Source of the DNA: Syncephalis plumigaleata
Taxonomy: Eukaryota > Zoopagomycota > Zoopagomycetes > Zoopagales > Piptocephalidaceae
Direction: 5' to 3'
DNA: 64,000 nucleotides
Assembly: GCA_025201365.1 (NCBI GenBank)
Contig: JAIXMF010000022.1
Span: 1-64,000 of the forward strand
Below are positions 51,665 through 63,700 of the stretch, piece after piece. The notes under the pieces were generated by a model. That model saw only the letters and a program-made list of their open reading frames with translations. It was not told where the DNA came from and searched no databases. Within the stretch, counting starts at the first letter, position 1, and each line of letters opens with the position of its first letter. The translations under genes and the position numbers were made by a program.

Positions 51665-53763
51665 ATGTTATCCATGGCATCGCGTTCGGTGCTGGCACCG
51701 CAGGTGAAACGCTACCAATGCGACCAATGCAACATGATGTTCAGCCGGCTGCACAACTTGAAAACACATCGACTCATCACTTTGACATACGTCCCTACGA
51801 GTGTGGCAGTGTACCCATCGATTCCGTCGCAAGCACGATCTGGAACGCCATCTAGTGGCTCATGCCGGCCTGAAACCCTACGTGTGCGTGGCGTGCAGTA
51901 AAGGATTCACGCGTATGGACGCGCTCAACAAGCATTACCGCGCTGAGCCATTGTGCAAACAAGAGATGGAACTGCAGCGCGGTCAGGGTGTATTACGTAC
52001 AACCGCCATGGCTCGTCAGGTTAAAACGCATCTCGGTCGTTTGCACGGTCTCGTCAATGGTGAACCGGTTAATGGACGATGCGCTCGTGGTACATTAACT
52101 GCGGCAGCTGTGGCCAATAACAATACTGCTAACACCGCAGTAGGATCAGCGCTGTCTTCCGCTTCCTCCTATAGTACCGCGAGTCCTGCAGTAAGGGAAT
52201 TCTCCATGCCTCCTGCATTTGCATCCACTCTCCGTCCTCAAGATACCGTCGATCATTGGTCACGATCCAATCCGGTGACCGGTTCCGATGCAAGCTCGTC
52301 CGTGTCCACATCTTCCCGTTCATCGACCACTTCGAGCGGGGTTCGAGTGGCAAACTACCAACGGCATGAACCGGATTCGCTACCAGGTATCCCCCGACTT
52401 TCTCCTTATCCTGGTGTAGAGGCATCCCATGGATCAGGTGCATCGTATCAGCAATACTCGCCGGCGTCATCGCAGCATTCCTCGTCGGTGTCGCCATCGA
52501 TGGGAGTCGAAGATGGCAGTGGTAATAGGGCAATGGTAGATACTACACTGAATCACCAGTATCGCCTATTAGTCTACCTCCTATTAGTACATTTGATTTC
52601 CCACCTTCTACACCAAGTGGTAATAGTAATGATAATTTTAATTACACTACTCCTACACATGAACGTAATGGCAGCCGTACTAGTAATAGTAATAGTCTCA
52701 GCCTTGATAGTCACGCGACAACAACAACAGCATCCTCCTATTCCACTTCTGCAAAGGCAATGGAATCATCGATGCATACGACTATGGAGCGTAATAAAGC
52801 ATGCTCACCGCCCATGTTACCGATGATGAACGAGCTCATTAATCCGATTGCTGAACCTTCTTCAGCATCATCCGCCTCGTCGATATCTTCATCGCCTCCA
52901 TTGTCATTAGAGGATGCCGCCGCCGCCGCTGCTACTGCATCGTCTCGCTACACGAGCTATTACTACTCTCCACCACAACGGGAGAGTCATGGATTGCCAC
53001 CACTTCATACCGCTTGGCAGAATGACGGATATAATCATCGTGCCACTACTACCACGATATCGACACGCTCACATACACGTCAACCAGGCTCACCCATCTC
53101 TCCGTTACGCAGTCCGGCAGATCCATCCTCGTACAACACTTCTCCCTTGTTGTACGCTACATCTGTCAATAACAAATCGACATACACATCACCAAGTGAT
53201 AGTTTCCGTCAGTCGATAGATGATGGTCTTCCACATGACACGATGCCTTGCACACCAAGTGTATCCCCACGTAGTCTTCGTCCATCACATACTGCCTCAC
53301 CGGGTACACGAATCTTCCACTCTGGAACTGATACGACATTTGACCATCATCATCATCATCATCATCATCAACAACATTATGATATGAGTCGTAAATTGGA
53401 TCATTTCCAATTGCCTGTATCGGTAGCATCACCACCCTACCATCATGGTAAACATACTGATCCGTGGATGCCACATCAAGTAGCCCTACACCAGCTACTA
53501 CACCAGCTGCAACAGCAGTATCACGTCATCAGTATCATCCTGGTCAGAGTCACGAGTTACATTCACCTCGTACTTTTGCTCATCATCAGTACCAACATCA
53601 GTATCATCATCATCCTCATCATGGTCGTACTTCCTCTCGTCATTATAACGATACATTAGGCAGCCATATGGATATTGACGAGCCCACTGAAGGTCTACCC
53701 ATGTCGCCGGTAGATGCTGCTCATGTTATGCTCGACTGGACTCGCCATCAGCGTCATCTATAA
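51665..53763 (+). CDS. C2H2 zinc-finger transcription factor, Crz1-like finger arrangement
   Basis: Three fingers lie at the N-terminus. Finger 1 is YQCDQCNMMFSRLHNLKTH. Finger 2, after a frame break, is YEC…QCTHRFRRKHDLERHLVAH. Finger 3 is YVCVACSKGFTRMDALNKHY, ending in Cys (RAEPLC) instead of a second His. The third-finger form and linkers recall fungal Crz1/Prz1 calcineurin-responsive factors (‘FARSDALGRHFKTESGRRC’). The remaining 550 or so residues are low-complexity (Ser, Thr, Pro, His), with poly-Ala near 52918, poly-His at about 53344-53372 and ‘SPISPL’-type sites. The end is MSPVDAAHVMLDWTRHQRHL. About four frame breaks (near 51772, 51823, 52562 and 53475), each one base. No calcineurin-docking PxIxIT motif was identified with confidence. 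Confidence 0.75.
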
Positions 53764-55248
53764 CCATTATAATCTATTTCATATCTTCTATTCTTTCCCT
53801 TCACTTGACCTTGATTCCTTGCTTCCTTTTTGTTTTCCTATTCTCTAAGCATTATCCGCTTTCTACAACTTATTCTTTTTTCTTTTGTTCCATAAGTGCT
53901 TTTTCTTTGTTAGTAATTTTCTTAACGCATTACGATGATCTATCCAACATGACACTTTTCATGTTGAGATCATTTGTTTTACCTTGCGTAGTTCCTTGTT
54001 TTCTCTCTCTCTTTTTTGTTTCTTTCTCTCGTTCATTGGTTGTTAATCATTTCGAGTTTTTATCATCACATTGCCATTATTATCTTCTCTCTCTCTCTCT
54101 CTCTCTCTCTATCACTCACTTTACCATCCTTACTATATCACTCGTTATACAAGCAAGTTTACCTAATGATAACATCATCAATAAGACGATGATCATTAGT
54201 GAATGTTTATATACCTGTTGATATAAAGTTTCATGGAACTTGCTTGTTCCTAGCTTACATGAAGCCAAAACATGTACACGGCTACTACCGTGTTTACATT
54301 CAATGTTTAGTATATGACTAAGCGGTGATTATTCTCCTATTGTCCTAGCTAAATATTATTGGCACATGAGCTACCATGAAGATATCATTGGCCCGATTCT
54401 GTTTCTGTTATAGTTAGTTTTATTCAAACAAACACACATACACCATCATCATCATCATCATCGCCATCATCGCCATCATCATCATCAATAGCAGTAATAC
54501 CTAGTTCATCTTGTTCGGATCTCGATACATAGCTCTATTCGGTTAGTACTGCTTTTTAGTCATTGGCTACTCCCATTTCTGGATCATCACCATCACCACC
54601 ACCATCATCATCATCATTAGTATCGGTATATAGGTATATATATATATTCATGACGATATACATTTGCCATTTATCGACCGTGAATCTATCGATCTTGCAC
54701 GCATCTTCGCCCCTTTACGGGCACTTGTTAGCTATTTAAGCGTGCTTTATTCCATTGTAGTGTACTGTCTTCACTCTAGCATCATCGCCATCATCGCCAT
54801 TATCGCCATTCCTATCATGTAGCACACCAGCGTTATATCATCATTCATGTCATTATCTTTTGCATAGCCAGTTAAAAAAATGCCATTTTCCAGCTCATTT
54901 CCCTTCTTCGTATACAGCTTTCATATTGTTTAACTTTATACACTGGTCTCAAAGCACCAATTCACTCTTCATCTCTCTCTTCCTTCCTTTCTATCTCTCT
55001 CCATTATTATTATTTACTAATGTTGCTTTCATTTCATACTAGCAACATCATCATCACTATCATCGTACTATTTCACTGATGCGCTTCAGTTCATCAGAAG
55101 CACACCATGCCAGGTCACTTGTTGTTGTTTTTTATAACAAGAAAAACAACTAATATTGATTATATAAATATATAAATATTATATATATATATGTGCTTGT
55201 TTGTTCATAATAGAAATGTAATGCAATGGATTGTAATAAGTGTTCATT
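53764..55248. other. Intergenic region with CT and CAT repeats
   Basis: Downstream of two convergent genes. (CT)n lies at 54088-54111, (CAT)n at 54444-54488 and 54587-54617, CATCGC repeats at about 54779-54800, and TATATATATA near 55179. The + strand is strongly pyrimidine-rich from 53780 to 54130, directly after the zinc-finger gene, and probably includes its 3' UTR. No gene or RNA recognised. Confidence 0.4.
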
Positions 55249-57335
55249 TTATGGTGGAGTTGGTTTTACACGACACCGATAACATCGACACCCGATACGT
55301 TGTTGTACACCATTGGGTAATGTTATCATATGAGGATAGATCGACGAACTATTCTGTTGCTGTTGCTGTTGCTGCTGTTGATAATTACTGTTATCCACGA
55401 TTGCTGTAATAGAATTAGTGGCGGCTATTGAAGATGAAGATGATACTATGTTGTTATATCGCATTCGTTTCGATGGTGAAGACGATGGCGATGAAGATCT
55501 AGAGTCTACACTACTGCCACTACCCCATAGACCTCCTGCTGTAGCACTCGCAGATCCACTACTATGTCGACTGTCATTATCGCTTTGTTGTTGATCACTG
55601 TAGCAACTACTACTATTGCTGCTACTGTCATTGTCGCTACTGTCATCGCTACTTGGCGGTAGACGTGGAATGGTTTGCAATCGTGCAATACGTAAACGAA
55701 GTCCTGCATACCAAATGGATGTACCATCCGTGCCGTGCATGGCCATTCTATTCAATTCACGTACAAATCGTTGCGCCATACGTGGTCGGCTGTGACGTGC
55801 ACGTAAATACACGTATTCAACGTTGGTGGAGGAACAAAAGTTCTGCGTAATAGCAATGGTCAAATCTATTTCCACATTCCCATTTCACCGAGGAATAATA
55901 ATAATAATAATAATAATGATCATCATCATTCAAATGATTAATCTACACTATAGAAATGCAAACTATGACGAATGTATTGATGCACTCACCAAGATTCATT
56001 ACTACGTGGGCCCAACCACCAGGTACGAATACAGTTTCTTTCGGATGTTGCAACATCTCTACCATACCGTAATACTCTGCGGCACTCTTACCGCCATATT
56101 CTTCCGATGGTTTAATTAATCGTGGATAGACATGTGTAAACCAGGCGACTCCTTCATGATCGTACGGTTTCATAGGAGGATCGTATACACTCTCGGGTGT
56201 ACCAGGCGGGAACATTGCCCATCTACGTGATATATATATTTAATAACAAAAACTATGATTACAATGATTATCTTACCGTTTATGTCCTACTAATAGTGTA
56301 TTCCATGCACTGGTACCTTATATTCATCAAATGTTAACTATTAAGTGATAACAGCTTAGTCTTTATAGTAGGAAATTACCTAATGGATCAATATGAATAC
56401 TAATAAACAATACGTTTAGTCAATATTGATGTTGTTGTTATTCTCAAGGTACTTACCCAGTACCACTACGTGCACCACCCATAACGAACCAGCGATATGG
56501 TGGACGACGACTACCTGTCAGCTTGAATAAATCCTCGGAGAAATAGGAAGGTGACGTATAATCACCGAGTAACGAACGCTTTGTAGGACGCGTGATTGAT
56601 GTAGATGTAGATGTAGATTCTATTTCCGTTGTCTTGTGATACTTCGTCGATGGCTCACGGAATGAACTCTCGAATATGTAGAGGGGCGAGTCATCTATTT
56701 GACCGGCTTCAGAGTTTAAGTAACGCATAAAATATTTGAACTTTACACGCACGGGATCACCCTCATCATCCTCGCCTATTTTGAATGGACTTTCCGCGTA
56801 ATCCTCGAGTAAACGCTAAACCATTCATATTGTGATAATATAAGATATATAAATAATATGGTGAGCTCATCATTCAATACTACTAGTTGATGACGATACC
56901 ACTTGCTATAGTGCTTACCTCTGGAGTCCAATTGGTCTCGGCCGACCAGTGACGAGTACAACCAAGGATAACCACGGGCTTTCTCGGTTGCTCGTATAGT
57001 GAGACAAAATCTAATTTAGATACAAGAGCGCAGTCAATACGCGGTACGCGGTCACTATCCTTTGCCGGCCAATAATTGTTGTAGCGATAGCCCCAACGAT
57101 GCCAGTCATTAATATCAAGCTCTAATAACGGTAGGATGATAGACAGATATTATTCGTATTATATATACACTGCTACTGGTCAATACATGCTGTTATGCTT
57201 ACCAGGTCGGCATTTGACTTTAGCTCGTAGTATACGACGCTCATACCGATGAGGATCGTAGCGCTTTCGTTTCCCACTATCACTAGTCATTTTTACGTGT
57301 GATCCTTCTAATGAAGCAGTAGAAGTGTCAGCCAT
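55249..57335 (-). CDS. JMJD6-type JmjC Fe(II)/2-oxoglutarate oxygenase
   Basis: Nuclear dioxygenase. Animal JMJD6 hydroxylates lysines of splicing factors such as U2AF65 and has been proposed as an arginine demethylase. The start is MADTSTASLEGSHVK and the family N-terminal block SGKRKRYDPHRYERRILRAK. YRWFVMGGARSGTG leads into the iron ligands IHIDPLGTSAWNTLLVGHKR. ETVFVPGGWAHVVMNLGE carries the distal His, and TIAITQNFCSSTN follows. The HxD ligands lie on a 20-base exon (56380-56399) with clean introns on both sides. After the catalytic core comes a Ser/Asp/Asn-rich tail with a poly-Gln run and a final Cys-x-Cys-x2-Cys-like end. No frame break was seen. It is divergent from the gene at 57598. 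Confidence 0.92.
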
Positions 57336-57597
57336 AGCTAAGATAGTTGTCTAGGTTGTTAAAAAATGAATTGGAATATAAAGGATAAAATGCATATGTA
57401 TGTGTATTCCTTTTTATCTTAAGGAAGGAAAAAAGTGGCATCTTGTCTATAGGATGATGTGATGGAGTTTTTTTTGTTTTCATTTCATTATGCTCATTAA
57501 TCCGACAGTTAACTCTTATTAGCTTTTGTTTACCATTGTGATTCCTTTCCTCATATTGCCAACTTGACCTCGTTATATTCCATTTTAACACGTTACA

Positions 57598-57918
57598 ATG
57601 ACTGCTACAATACCACAACCGCAACCGCAACATTTGCAATCTGAAGAACAGGTAAATAGAGATATATGGCATTTATTAATAGGTTCAAGTATATACTGAT
57701 GGAAATGACAGACGATTGTAGCCTTCAGTGATGCGCACGTAGCGGAGATTGAGGCAGCAGACTGGGTCGGTATTGACATATCCGCGGCTCAACTGGATGA
57801 ATTGCGTACCGCTTTAAATGAAGTACGTGATAATGCACAAGCACTACAAGCTAGCGAGGCTATCACTACCCATCTTGCCGGTATGGAAAGCGCGCTATGT
57901 CAAGCGGATAATGAATAG
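57598..57918 (+). CDS. Small unknown alpha-helical protein
   Basis: Two exons (57598-57651 and 57712-57918) joined by a 60-base intron encode 86 residues. The N-terminus is Gln/Pro-rich (IPQPQPQHLQSEEQ). The rest is helical and acidic: AFSDAHVAEIEAADWVGIDI, then SAAQLDELRTALNEVRDNAQ, with heptad-like spacing of hydrophobic residues. This suits a small subunit of a coiled-coil complex. I do not recognise a family. The splice is in frame, composition is coding-like, and its start lies 262 bases from the divergent JMJD6 start. Confidence 0.6.
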
Positions 57919-58613
57919 GTAGCATTGTTAGCATGAAGCATGTTTCTGGAATTCTTCCTTCATGTCTGCTCCTAGATGGACATCCAATGTTGCTGAAATA
58001 GATATGGCTCATGTGGTTAGCTGTATGTTGTTATTACATGCTAGCACTTGTTCATATCATGAATTAATGATTTGATTGTTAATATCGGAGAAGCTAAGCA
58101 ATAAAGCTGAACTGCTGTAACATCAAACGCTCATTAATGATAGTGTGAATAAAATCGTCCTTCAACATAATGCACTTATTCAAAGAATAGCCAAGTTTAT
58201 TAGGAGATTATTACAGCTATTCTCGACTATTACTAGAATAAACAGTTTGCTTTTGTGTTTGATCTAATGGTTTCATACTAGTTATACACACGTCGTATCG
58301 TTCTTGTTTCCCAGATGATTATTATTATTGTGCTATCAACGTAAACTCACTTCAATATTACTTACGTTTATTGAATATATTCATGATGCTTTAGCTATGA
58401 ATGTAAGCAAGCAACTACTCGATAATAATCACTAAGCAGGAGACATGAGTACAGATAACATCATCTATGGCATTGCTCAAACATTCCTGAAAGACAGACA
58501 CATTTTTATTTTATCAACAATGATACAGATATATCCTTACTAATTAGCATCAACCGGATAACACGTGTATCCATTAGTAGTCTCTGCTTCAAACAAACGA
58601 TGCTAATTACCAG
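57919..58613. other. Intergenic region, no gene recognised
   Basis: AT-rich with scattered stops in all frames. No homology to the oligopeptidase fragment that follows and no structural RNA seen. Confidence 0.35.
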
Positions 58614-59022
58614 ATAGGAGACAACATGCTAAATGATTATAAAGCCATTAGATCATACTCACCCTACGAGAACATCCAGCCTAATGTCGTATATCCCAAC
58701 ATACTAATGACCAGTTATTCCGACGATACATTTGCACCATACTGGGGTGAGTGTGATCAATCAGCCTACTGATTAATTCGTACTAACTAATGCCACTTAC
58801 GATAGATGGTGCTCGAAATGCAAAGAGCAGCACTGATCCACGTACGATTGTTATGGAAGTGCGTGATGCTAGCGATCAAAGTAAGCAATTGCAACGTAGC
58901 ATATGTATGCTGTATACTAACAAGTCATTCTAGATGATTCATACCTTGATCAAAATGCCGCTACATTAGCATACGCTATTGGCAAGCTAGGAAAGGCGGT
59001 CAAACCGTTGAATTCTGCTTAA
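58614..59022 (+). pseudogene. C-terminal remnant of an oligopeptidase B (S9A peptidase) gene
   Basis: Three exons (58614-58746, 58806-58880 and 58934-59022) splice in phase. They give IGDNMLNDYKAIRSYSPYEN, IQPNVVYPNILMTSY, SDDTFAPYWDGARNAKSS and a helical end, TLAYAIGKLGKAVKPLNSA. The block ‘SYSPYEN…YPxxLxTxxxxDxxxxYWxxA’ is the C-terminal signature of oligopeptidase B, and the Asp of the catalytic triad can be aligned. The beta-propeller and the nucleophile Ser are absent upstream. The region that should hold the catalytic GHGG-type His reads ASDQNDSYLDQ. It therefore looks like a truncated, catalytically dead relic that still keeps splice signals. Confidence 0.6.
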
Positions 59023-60579
59023 TACATGAATTATTTGTTGATCAATAGGAGTAAAGCTTACTTTTCTATTCTGTTCTTACATTGTTGAACATGCATACAT
59101 TAGAATGATAATGTCAAAATTATCTCATTTGATTTACATGTAGCGAACGTGTATGTGTGTGAGGGAATGATACTTGAACGATGGTCATATTAACTGGATG
59201 AATGTCGTATCGCATTATAGATACCATCGAGTATGCTCATGTTCCATTGACACGCCCATATGATTGTGGGATCATTCAATGACATGTCGTGATGTATTGC
59301 AATCAGTATCAATCACGTCAGTTGACAATGGAATGAGCAATGATAGATGACATACAAATGAACATGTCATGTAGATGTCATGATAATGAATGACATTTGT
59401 ATGGATGTGACAATCAAGTCAGAATAATAATTACATGCACGCTCTATCATTGGAAGCTATCGTGTATTGTTCGTAATTCGCACGTATTTCTATGCTACAT
59501 GAGCACAATATCGGCTACTCATCCTAATTTGCCATCACTGTCCAACTAGGCAGATATGCTTCCTATTATTACCTAGTCACTTCTTAATCGACTTCATCGA
59601 GCAGCCGACTATCCTCATCACACATGCATGTAATACGCATAACAATCCGAGCATAGCATAATGTCTAGTGTTAGTTATATGTGCGGCTAAGGAGTTAAAA
59701 CAAGTGATGATGGGAATGAGTACTTTTATTGACCGGGAAGAATGATGTCGAACAAATAGGTGGATGTAAACGAGCTACGTCAGTTCCTAGACTAATGATA
59801 GTTGCACTCGATAATTACAAGCAAATAAACACTCCCTCCTTCGGCAAATACTCATATTCCCCACCTTGCTTACATTGGACTAACCAATCCGATCACTTTG
59901 AAAGCAACGGACATCATGAAACACTCGTGCATTGTTGTATGCTTGCATTTGTGCCATTGTATTGCAGCTGACGGCTACTTCACTCCTCATTAAATGGTTA
60001 GCTATTCTAATGATTTAGCCCAGACTTCTATTCGAAAATGAAATGGCTGTAATACGCTCTGTTGAACAGGTATGTTTTACTCGAACTGAGGTTAGCTGTA
60101 TAACCCTTGACCAGCAAATGGTCATACAGTTCCCTCATATGTGGTTGGCAAAACGTATGAACAAAGCCCATGGTGATGGACATTCCGGTTTTCTTCTTAC
60201 AAAAACCGGTTTATTTGAATACGTCCTGCTATTTTTGGACAATGGTGACTTCTATCACACCACCACCAAAGTAATCCCAATACGAATGTTTCTCCGTGGA
60301 ACTAGCAGGGAAAGGAGAAGTGGAAGTGACGAGTATGGAGGAAATAGTGGATAGCAGCATAGGATTGGTTACAAGATCCTGTGAAAAAGAATCCCAGGTG
60401 AAGGAAATGAGGAGAGAAGGCCTTCTTGGTGCTAAAACAATGTAGTAAAATGCGCGATGCGGCGTTACAACATATCGGCATATGGAGTAGATGCTTAGGG
60501 GAATTACTCGCGTGTATCATGAATGGCACCACGATAGCCATCATCATGCTTTCCACCTAAATATTTAGCATCATCTCGG
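59023..60579. other. Intergenic region with two unassigned frames and a dispersed repeat
   Basis: Contains repeat copy 2 (59180-59405). Two plus-strand frames, 59729-59971 (80 codons) and 60043-60354 (103 codons, e.g. VIQFPHMWLAKRMNKAHGDG), have a fairly protein-like composition but no recognised family, and may be gene relics. The last 200 bases form the upstream region of the micro-exon gene. Confidence 0.35.
59180..59405 (-). repeat. Dispersed repeat, copy 2 (reverse orientation)
   Basis: Reverse complement of 15472-15690 at about three quarters identity. Shared words are CATGTCATGTAGATGTCATG, ACATACAAATGAACATG, CAATCAGTATCAATCACGTC and GTCGTATCGCATTATAGATA. The element is non-coding and partly self-complementary. 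With two copies in 64 kb it is probably present throughout the genome. Confidence 0.65.
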
Positions 60580-60586
60580 CTATAAA
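60580..60586 (+). promoter_or_regulatory. TATA box of the micro-exon gene
   Basis: TATAAAT lies 137 bases before the ATG at 60723. It is followed by a CT-rich stretch (TTCTACTCTACACTCTTCTAC and similar, about 60630-60690) of the kind that precedes other genes in this window. Position and context fit a core promoter with transcription starting near 60610-60640. Start sites were not observed. Confidence 0.55.
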
Positions 60587-60722
60587 TCAAGCACTTTTTG
60601 ACACACTCGACTTGTCGCCTTCATATTCACGCTTCTACTCTACACTCTTCTACTCTGCTCTCACTACTTTCTACTTTCGTTCTAGTCAGCTGAGCTATCG
60701 ATTCCACTAGGCCAACATCAAC

Positions 60723-63700
60723 ATGAAGTTCTCTGCCGTTACCGCTATTGCCGTCGCCGTTGTCGCTCTCACCAGTCTGGTCGCCGTTGAAGCTAGTCCC
60801 GCCTTGGTCCGTCGTGGTACGTCTGACCGTGATCCTACCCATTGATGTACTAATCGTAGTCTATTGTTTCATTGTTCACCGATGATTAGCGAAAGATCGT
60901 AAGTTCATGTATATTAAATGGTTGTTTTAACATGCTAATCACACTATAATGTTTATTCTGCCTATTAATTGGTTAATAATAGCTCGTAAGCTATTCTATT
61001 GATCATAACAAGCACTATGCTAATCATAGTATAATGCTTATTCTGCCTATTGATTTATTAGCTCCAGGCAGTAAGCTATTCTATTAACCATAACAAGTAC
61101 TATGCTAACTGTAATATAAATCAAAATCATTTGTGATGTCATTTACAAGAATCCGTAAGTTATCATTCTGATCGTAATAAATGAAATACTCACTATAATC
61201 TGTCACACAATTCATATGCCTATCTATTACAGTGCGTAGGTTACCATTATGATTGTAATCTATGAATGTACTAATCACGCTATGGCGCATGATCCACATA
61301 CGCTCCTGTATGATAGCATGTAAGTAATCATCCTGACCGTAATGAGTAGATGTGCTAATCATAGTATGGCACACGATTAACATATGACTGTGTACGATAG
61401 ACGGTGAGTAATCATTCTGACTGTAATATATGAATGAGTACTAATCACGCTATGGCACATGCTCCACAAACCTTTGTATACAATAGGACGTAAGTTATCA
61501 TTCTAGCTGTAGTGAATAAATGTACTAATTGTAACGTGGCACATGATTCGCATGCGTTCCCGTATGATAGCAAGTAAGTTATCATTCTGATGGCAATAAA
61601 TGGCGTACTAATCCTAATATCGCACGCGATCCACACCTGTTCCCGTATAACAGGCTGTAAGTTACCATTTTGGCTGTAATCTATGAGGTACTAATTATAC
61701 TATGGCACGCGATTTCCTTACGTTCCCGTATATCAGCCTGTAAGTTATCATTCTGACCGTAATGAATGAGGTACTAACTACCTTGTGGCACACGATTTGC
61801 ATGTATTTCTATCTAATAGCATGTAAGTTACCATAATGATCGCAACGAATGGATGTACTAATCACGCTATGGCATACGATTTGCATACGTTCTTGTATGA
61901 TAGTATGTAAGTAATCATTCTGACTGGGATGTATGAATGAGTACTAATCACGCTATGACGCATAATCCGCACATATTCTTGTATGACAGCAAGTAAGTCA
62001 TCATTCTGATCGTAATAAATGAGGTACTAATTATGGTATGGCACACGATTAACACATGGCTGCGTATGCTAGTGGGCAAGTAAACATTTCGGTTACAACC
62101 TATAGTATGCTAACCTTAGTATGACATACGATCCATGTATATTCCTAAATGGTAGTATGTAAGTAATCATTCTGACTGTAACGTATGCGATACTAATGAT
62201 AATGTGACACACGATCCACGTATGTTTCTGTATGACAGTCTGTAAGTCATTATTATGACCGTAACGAACGAGATACTAATTGCATATGACACATGATCCA
62301 CGGATGTTTCTGTATGATAGTGGGTAAGTTATCATTTTGATCATAATATATGGATGAGTACTAACTACAGTATGTCTTACAATCCTCGTATGCTCCTATA
62401 TAATAGAGAGTAAGTCATTATTCCGATCGTAATGAACGAGATACTAATTGCAATACGATCCATAATCAATACGTGTTTTCGTATGATAGGATGTGAGTAA
62501 TAATTCTGATCGTAATCTATGAATGTACTAATCATGTTATGACACACGATCCTCATACGTTCTTGTATGATAGGAAGTAAGTTATAAATCTAATTCAATG
62601 TACAAGGTACTAATAATTACGATATGACACATGATCCATACGTATGTCCCGGTATGACAGTGTGTAAGTTATCATTCCATTTATAATCTATGGTGTACTA
62701 ATTATGATTGCCACTCTATCCATACGTATATCTACCTATCACAGTGCGTAGGTTACCGTTATGATCGTAATGAATGGATGTACTAACTATGATATCGCAC
62801 ATGATCCACATATGTTCCCGTATAATAGATCGTAAGTCATCATTCTGATCATAATATCAGGTGTACTAATCACATATACCATATAATTCACGTCTGCTTG
62901 TGTATGATAGAGCGTAAGTAACCATTTTGACTGCAATGAATGAATGAGTACTAACTACAATGACACCAATCCACGTATGTTCGTGTATGATAGAACGTAA
63001 GTAATCACTCTAACTGCAATGAATGAGGCGCTAATTATAGTATACCACATGATTCACGTATGCCTGTGTATGATAGGGCGTAAGTAATCATTTTGATTGC
63101 AATAAATAAGGTACTAATCAAGCTATGACATATGATCCACGTATGTTTCTGTATGATAGAAAGTAAGTTACCACTCTGATTGCAATGAATGAGGTACTAA
63201 CTACGATATGACACATGATCCACGTCTGCTTGTGTACGATAGTGGGTAAGTTATCATTCTGATTGTAATGAATGAACGAGGTATTAATCACTCTATGACA
63301 CACGATCCACATATGTTATCGTATGGCAGTGGGTAAGTTACCATTCTGATTATAATGAATGAACGAGGTACTAATTATGCTACGGCACATGATTCACGTA
63401 TGTTTTTGTATACCAGCCTGTAAGTTATCATTCTAACTGTAATATATGAATGTACTAATCACGCTATGGTACATAATCCACGTGTATTCCTGTATGATAG
63501 GACGTAAGTCATTATTCTGACTACAATGAATGAATGTACTAATTGTAGCGTGGCTCATTACCACATACGTTTGTGTATGATAGAACGTAAGTAATCATTC
63601 TGACTGCAATGAATGAGGTGCTAACTACAATGTGACACATGATCCACGTATGTTCCCGTATGATAGAAAGTAAGTTATCATTCTGGCAGCAACCTATGAG

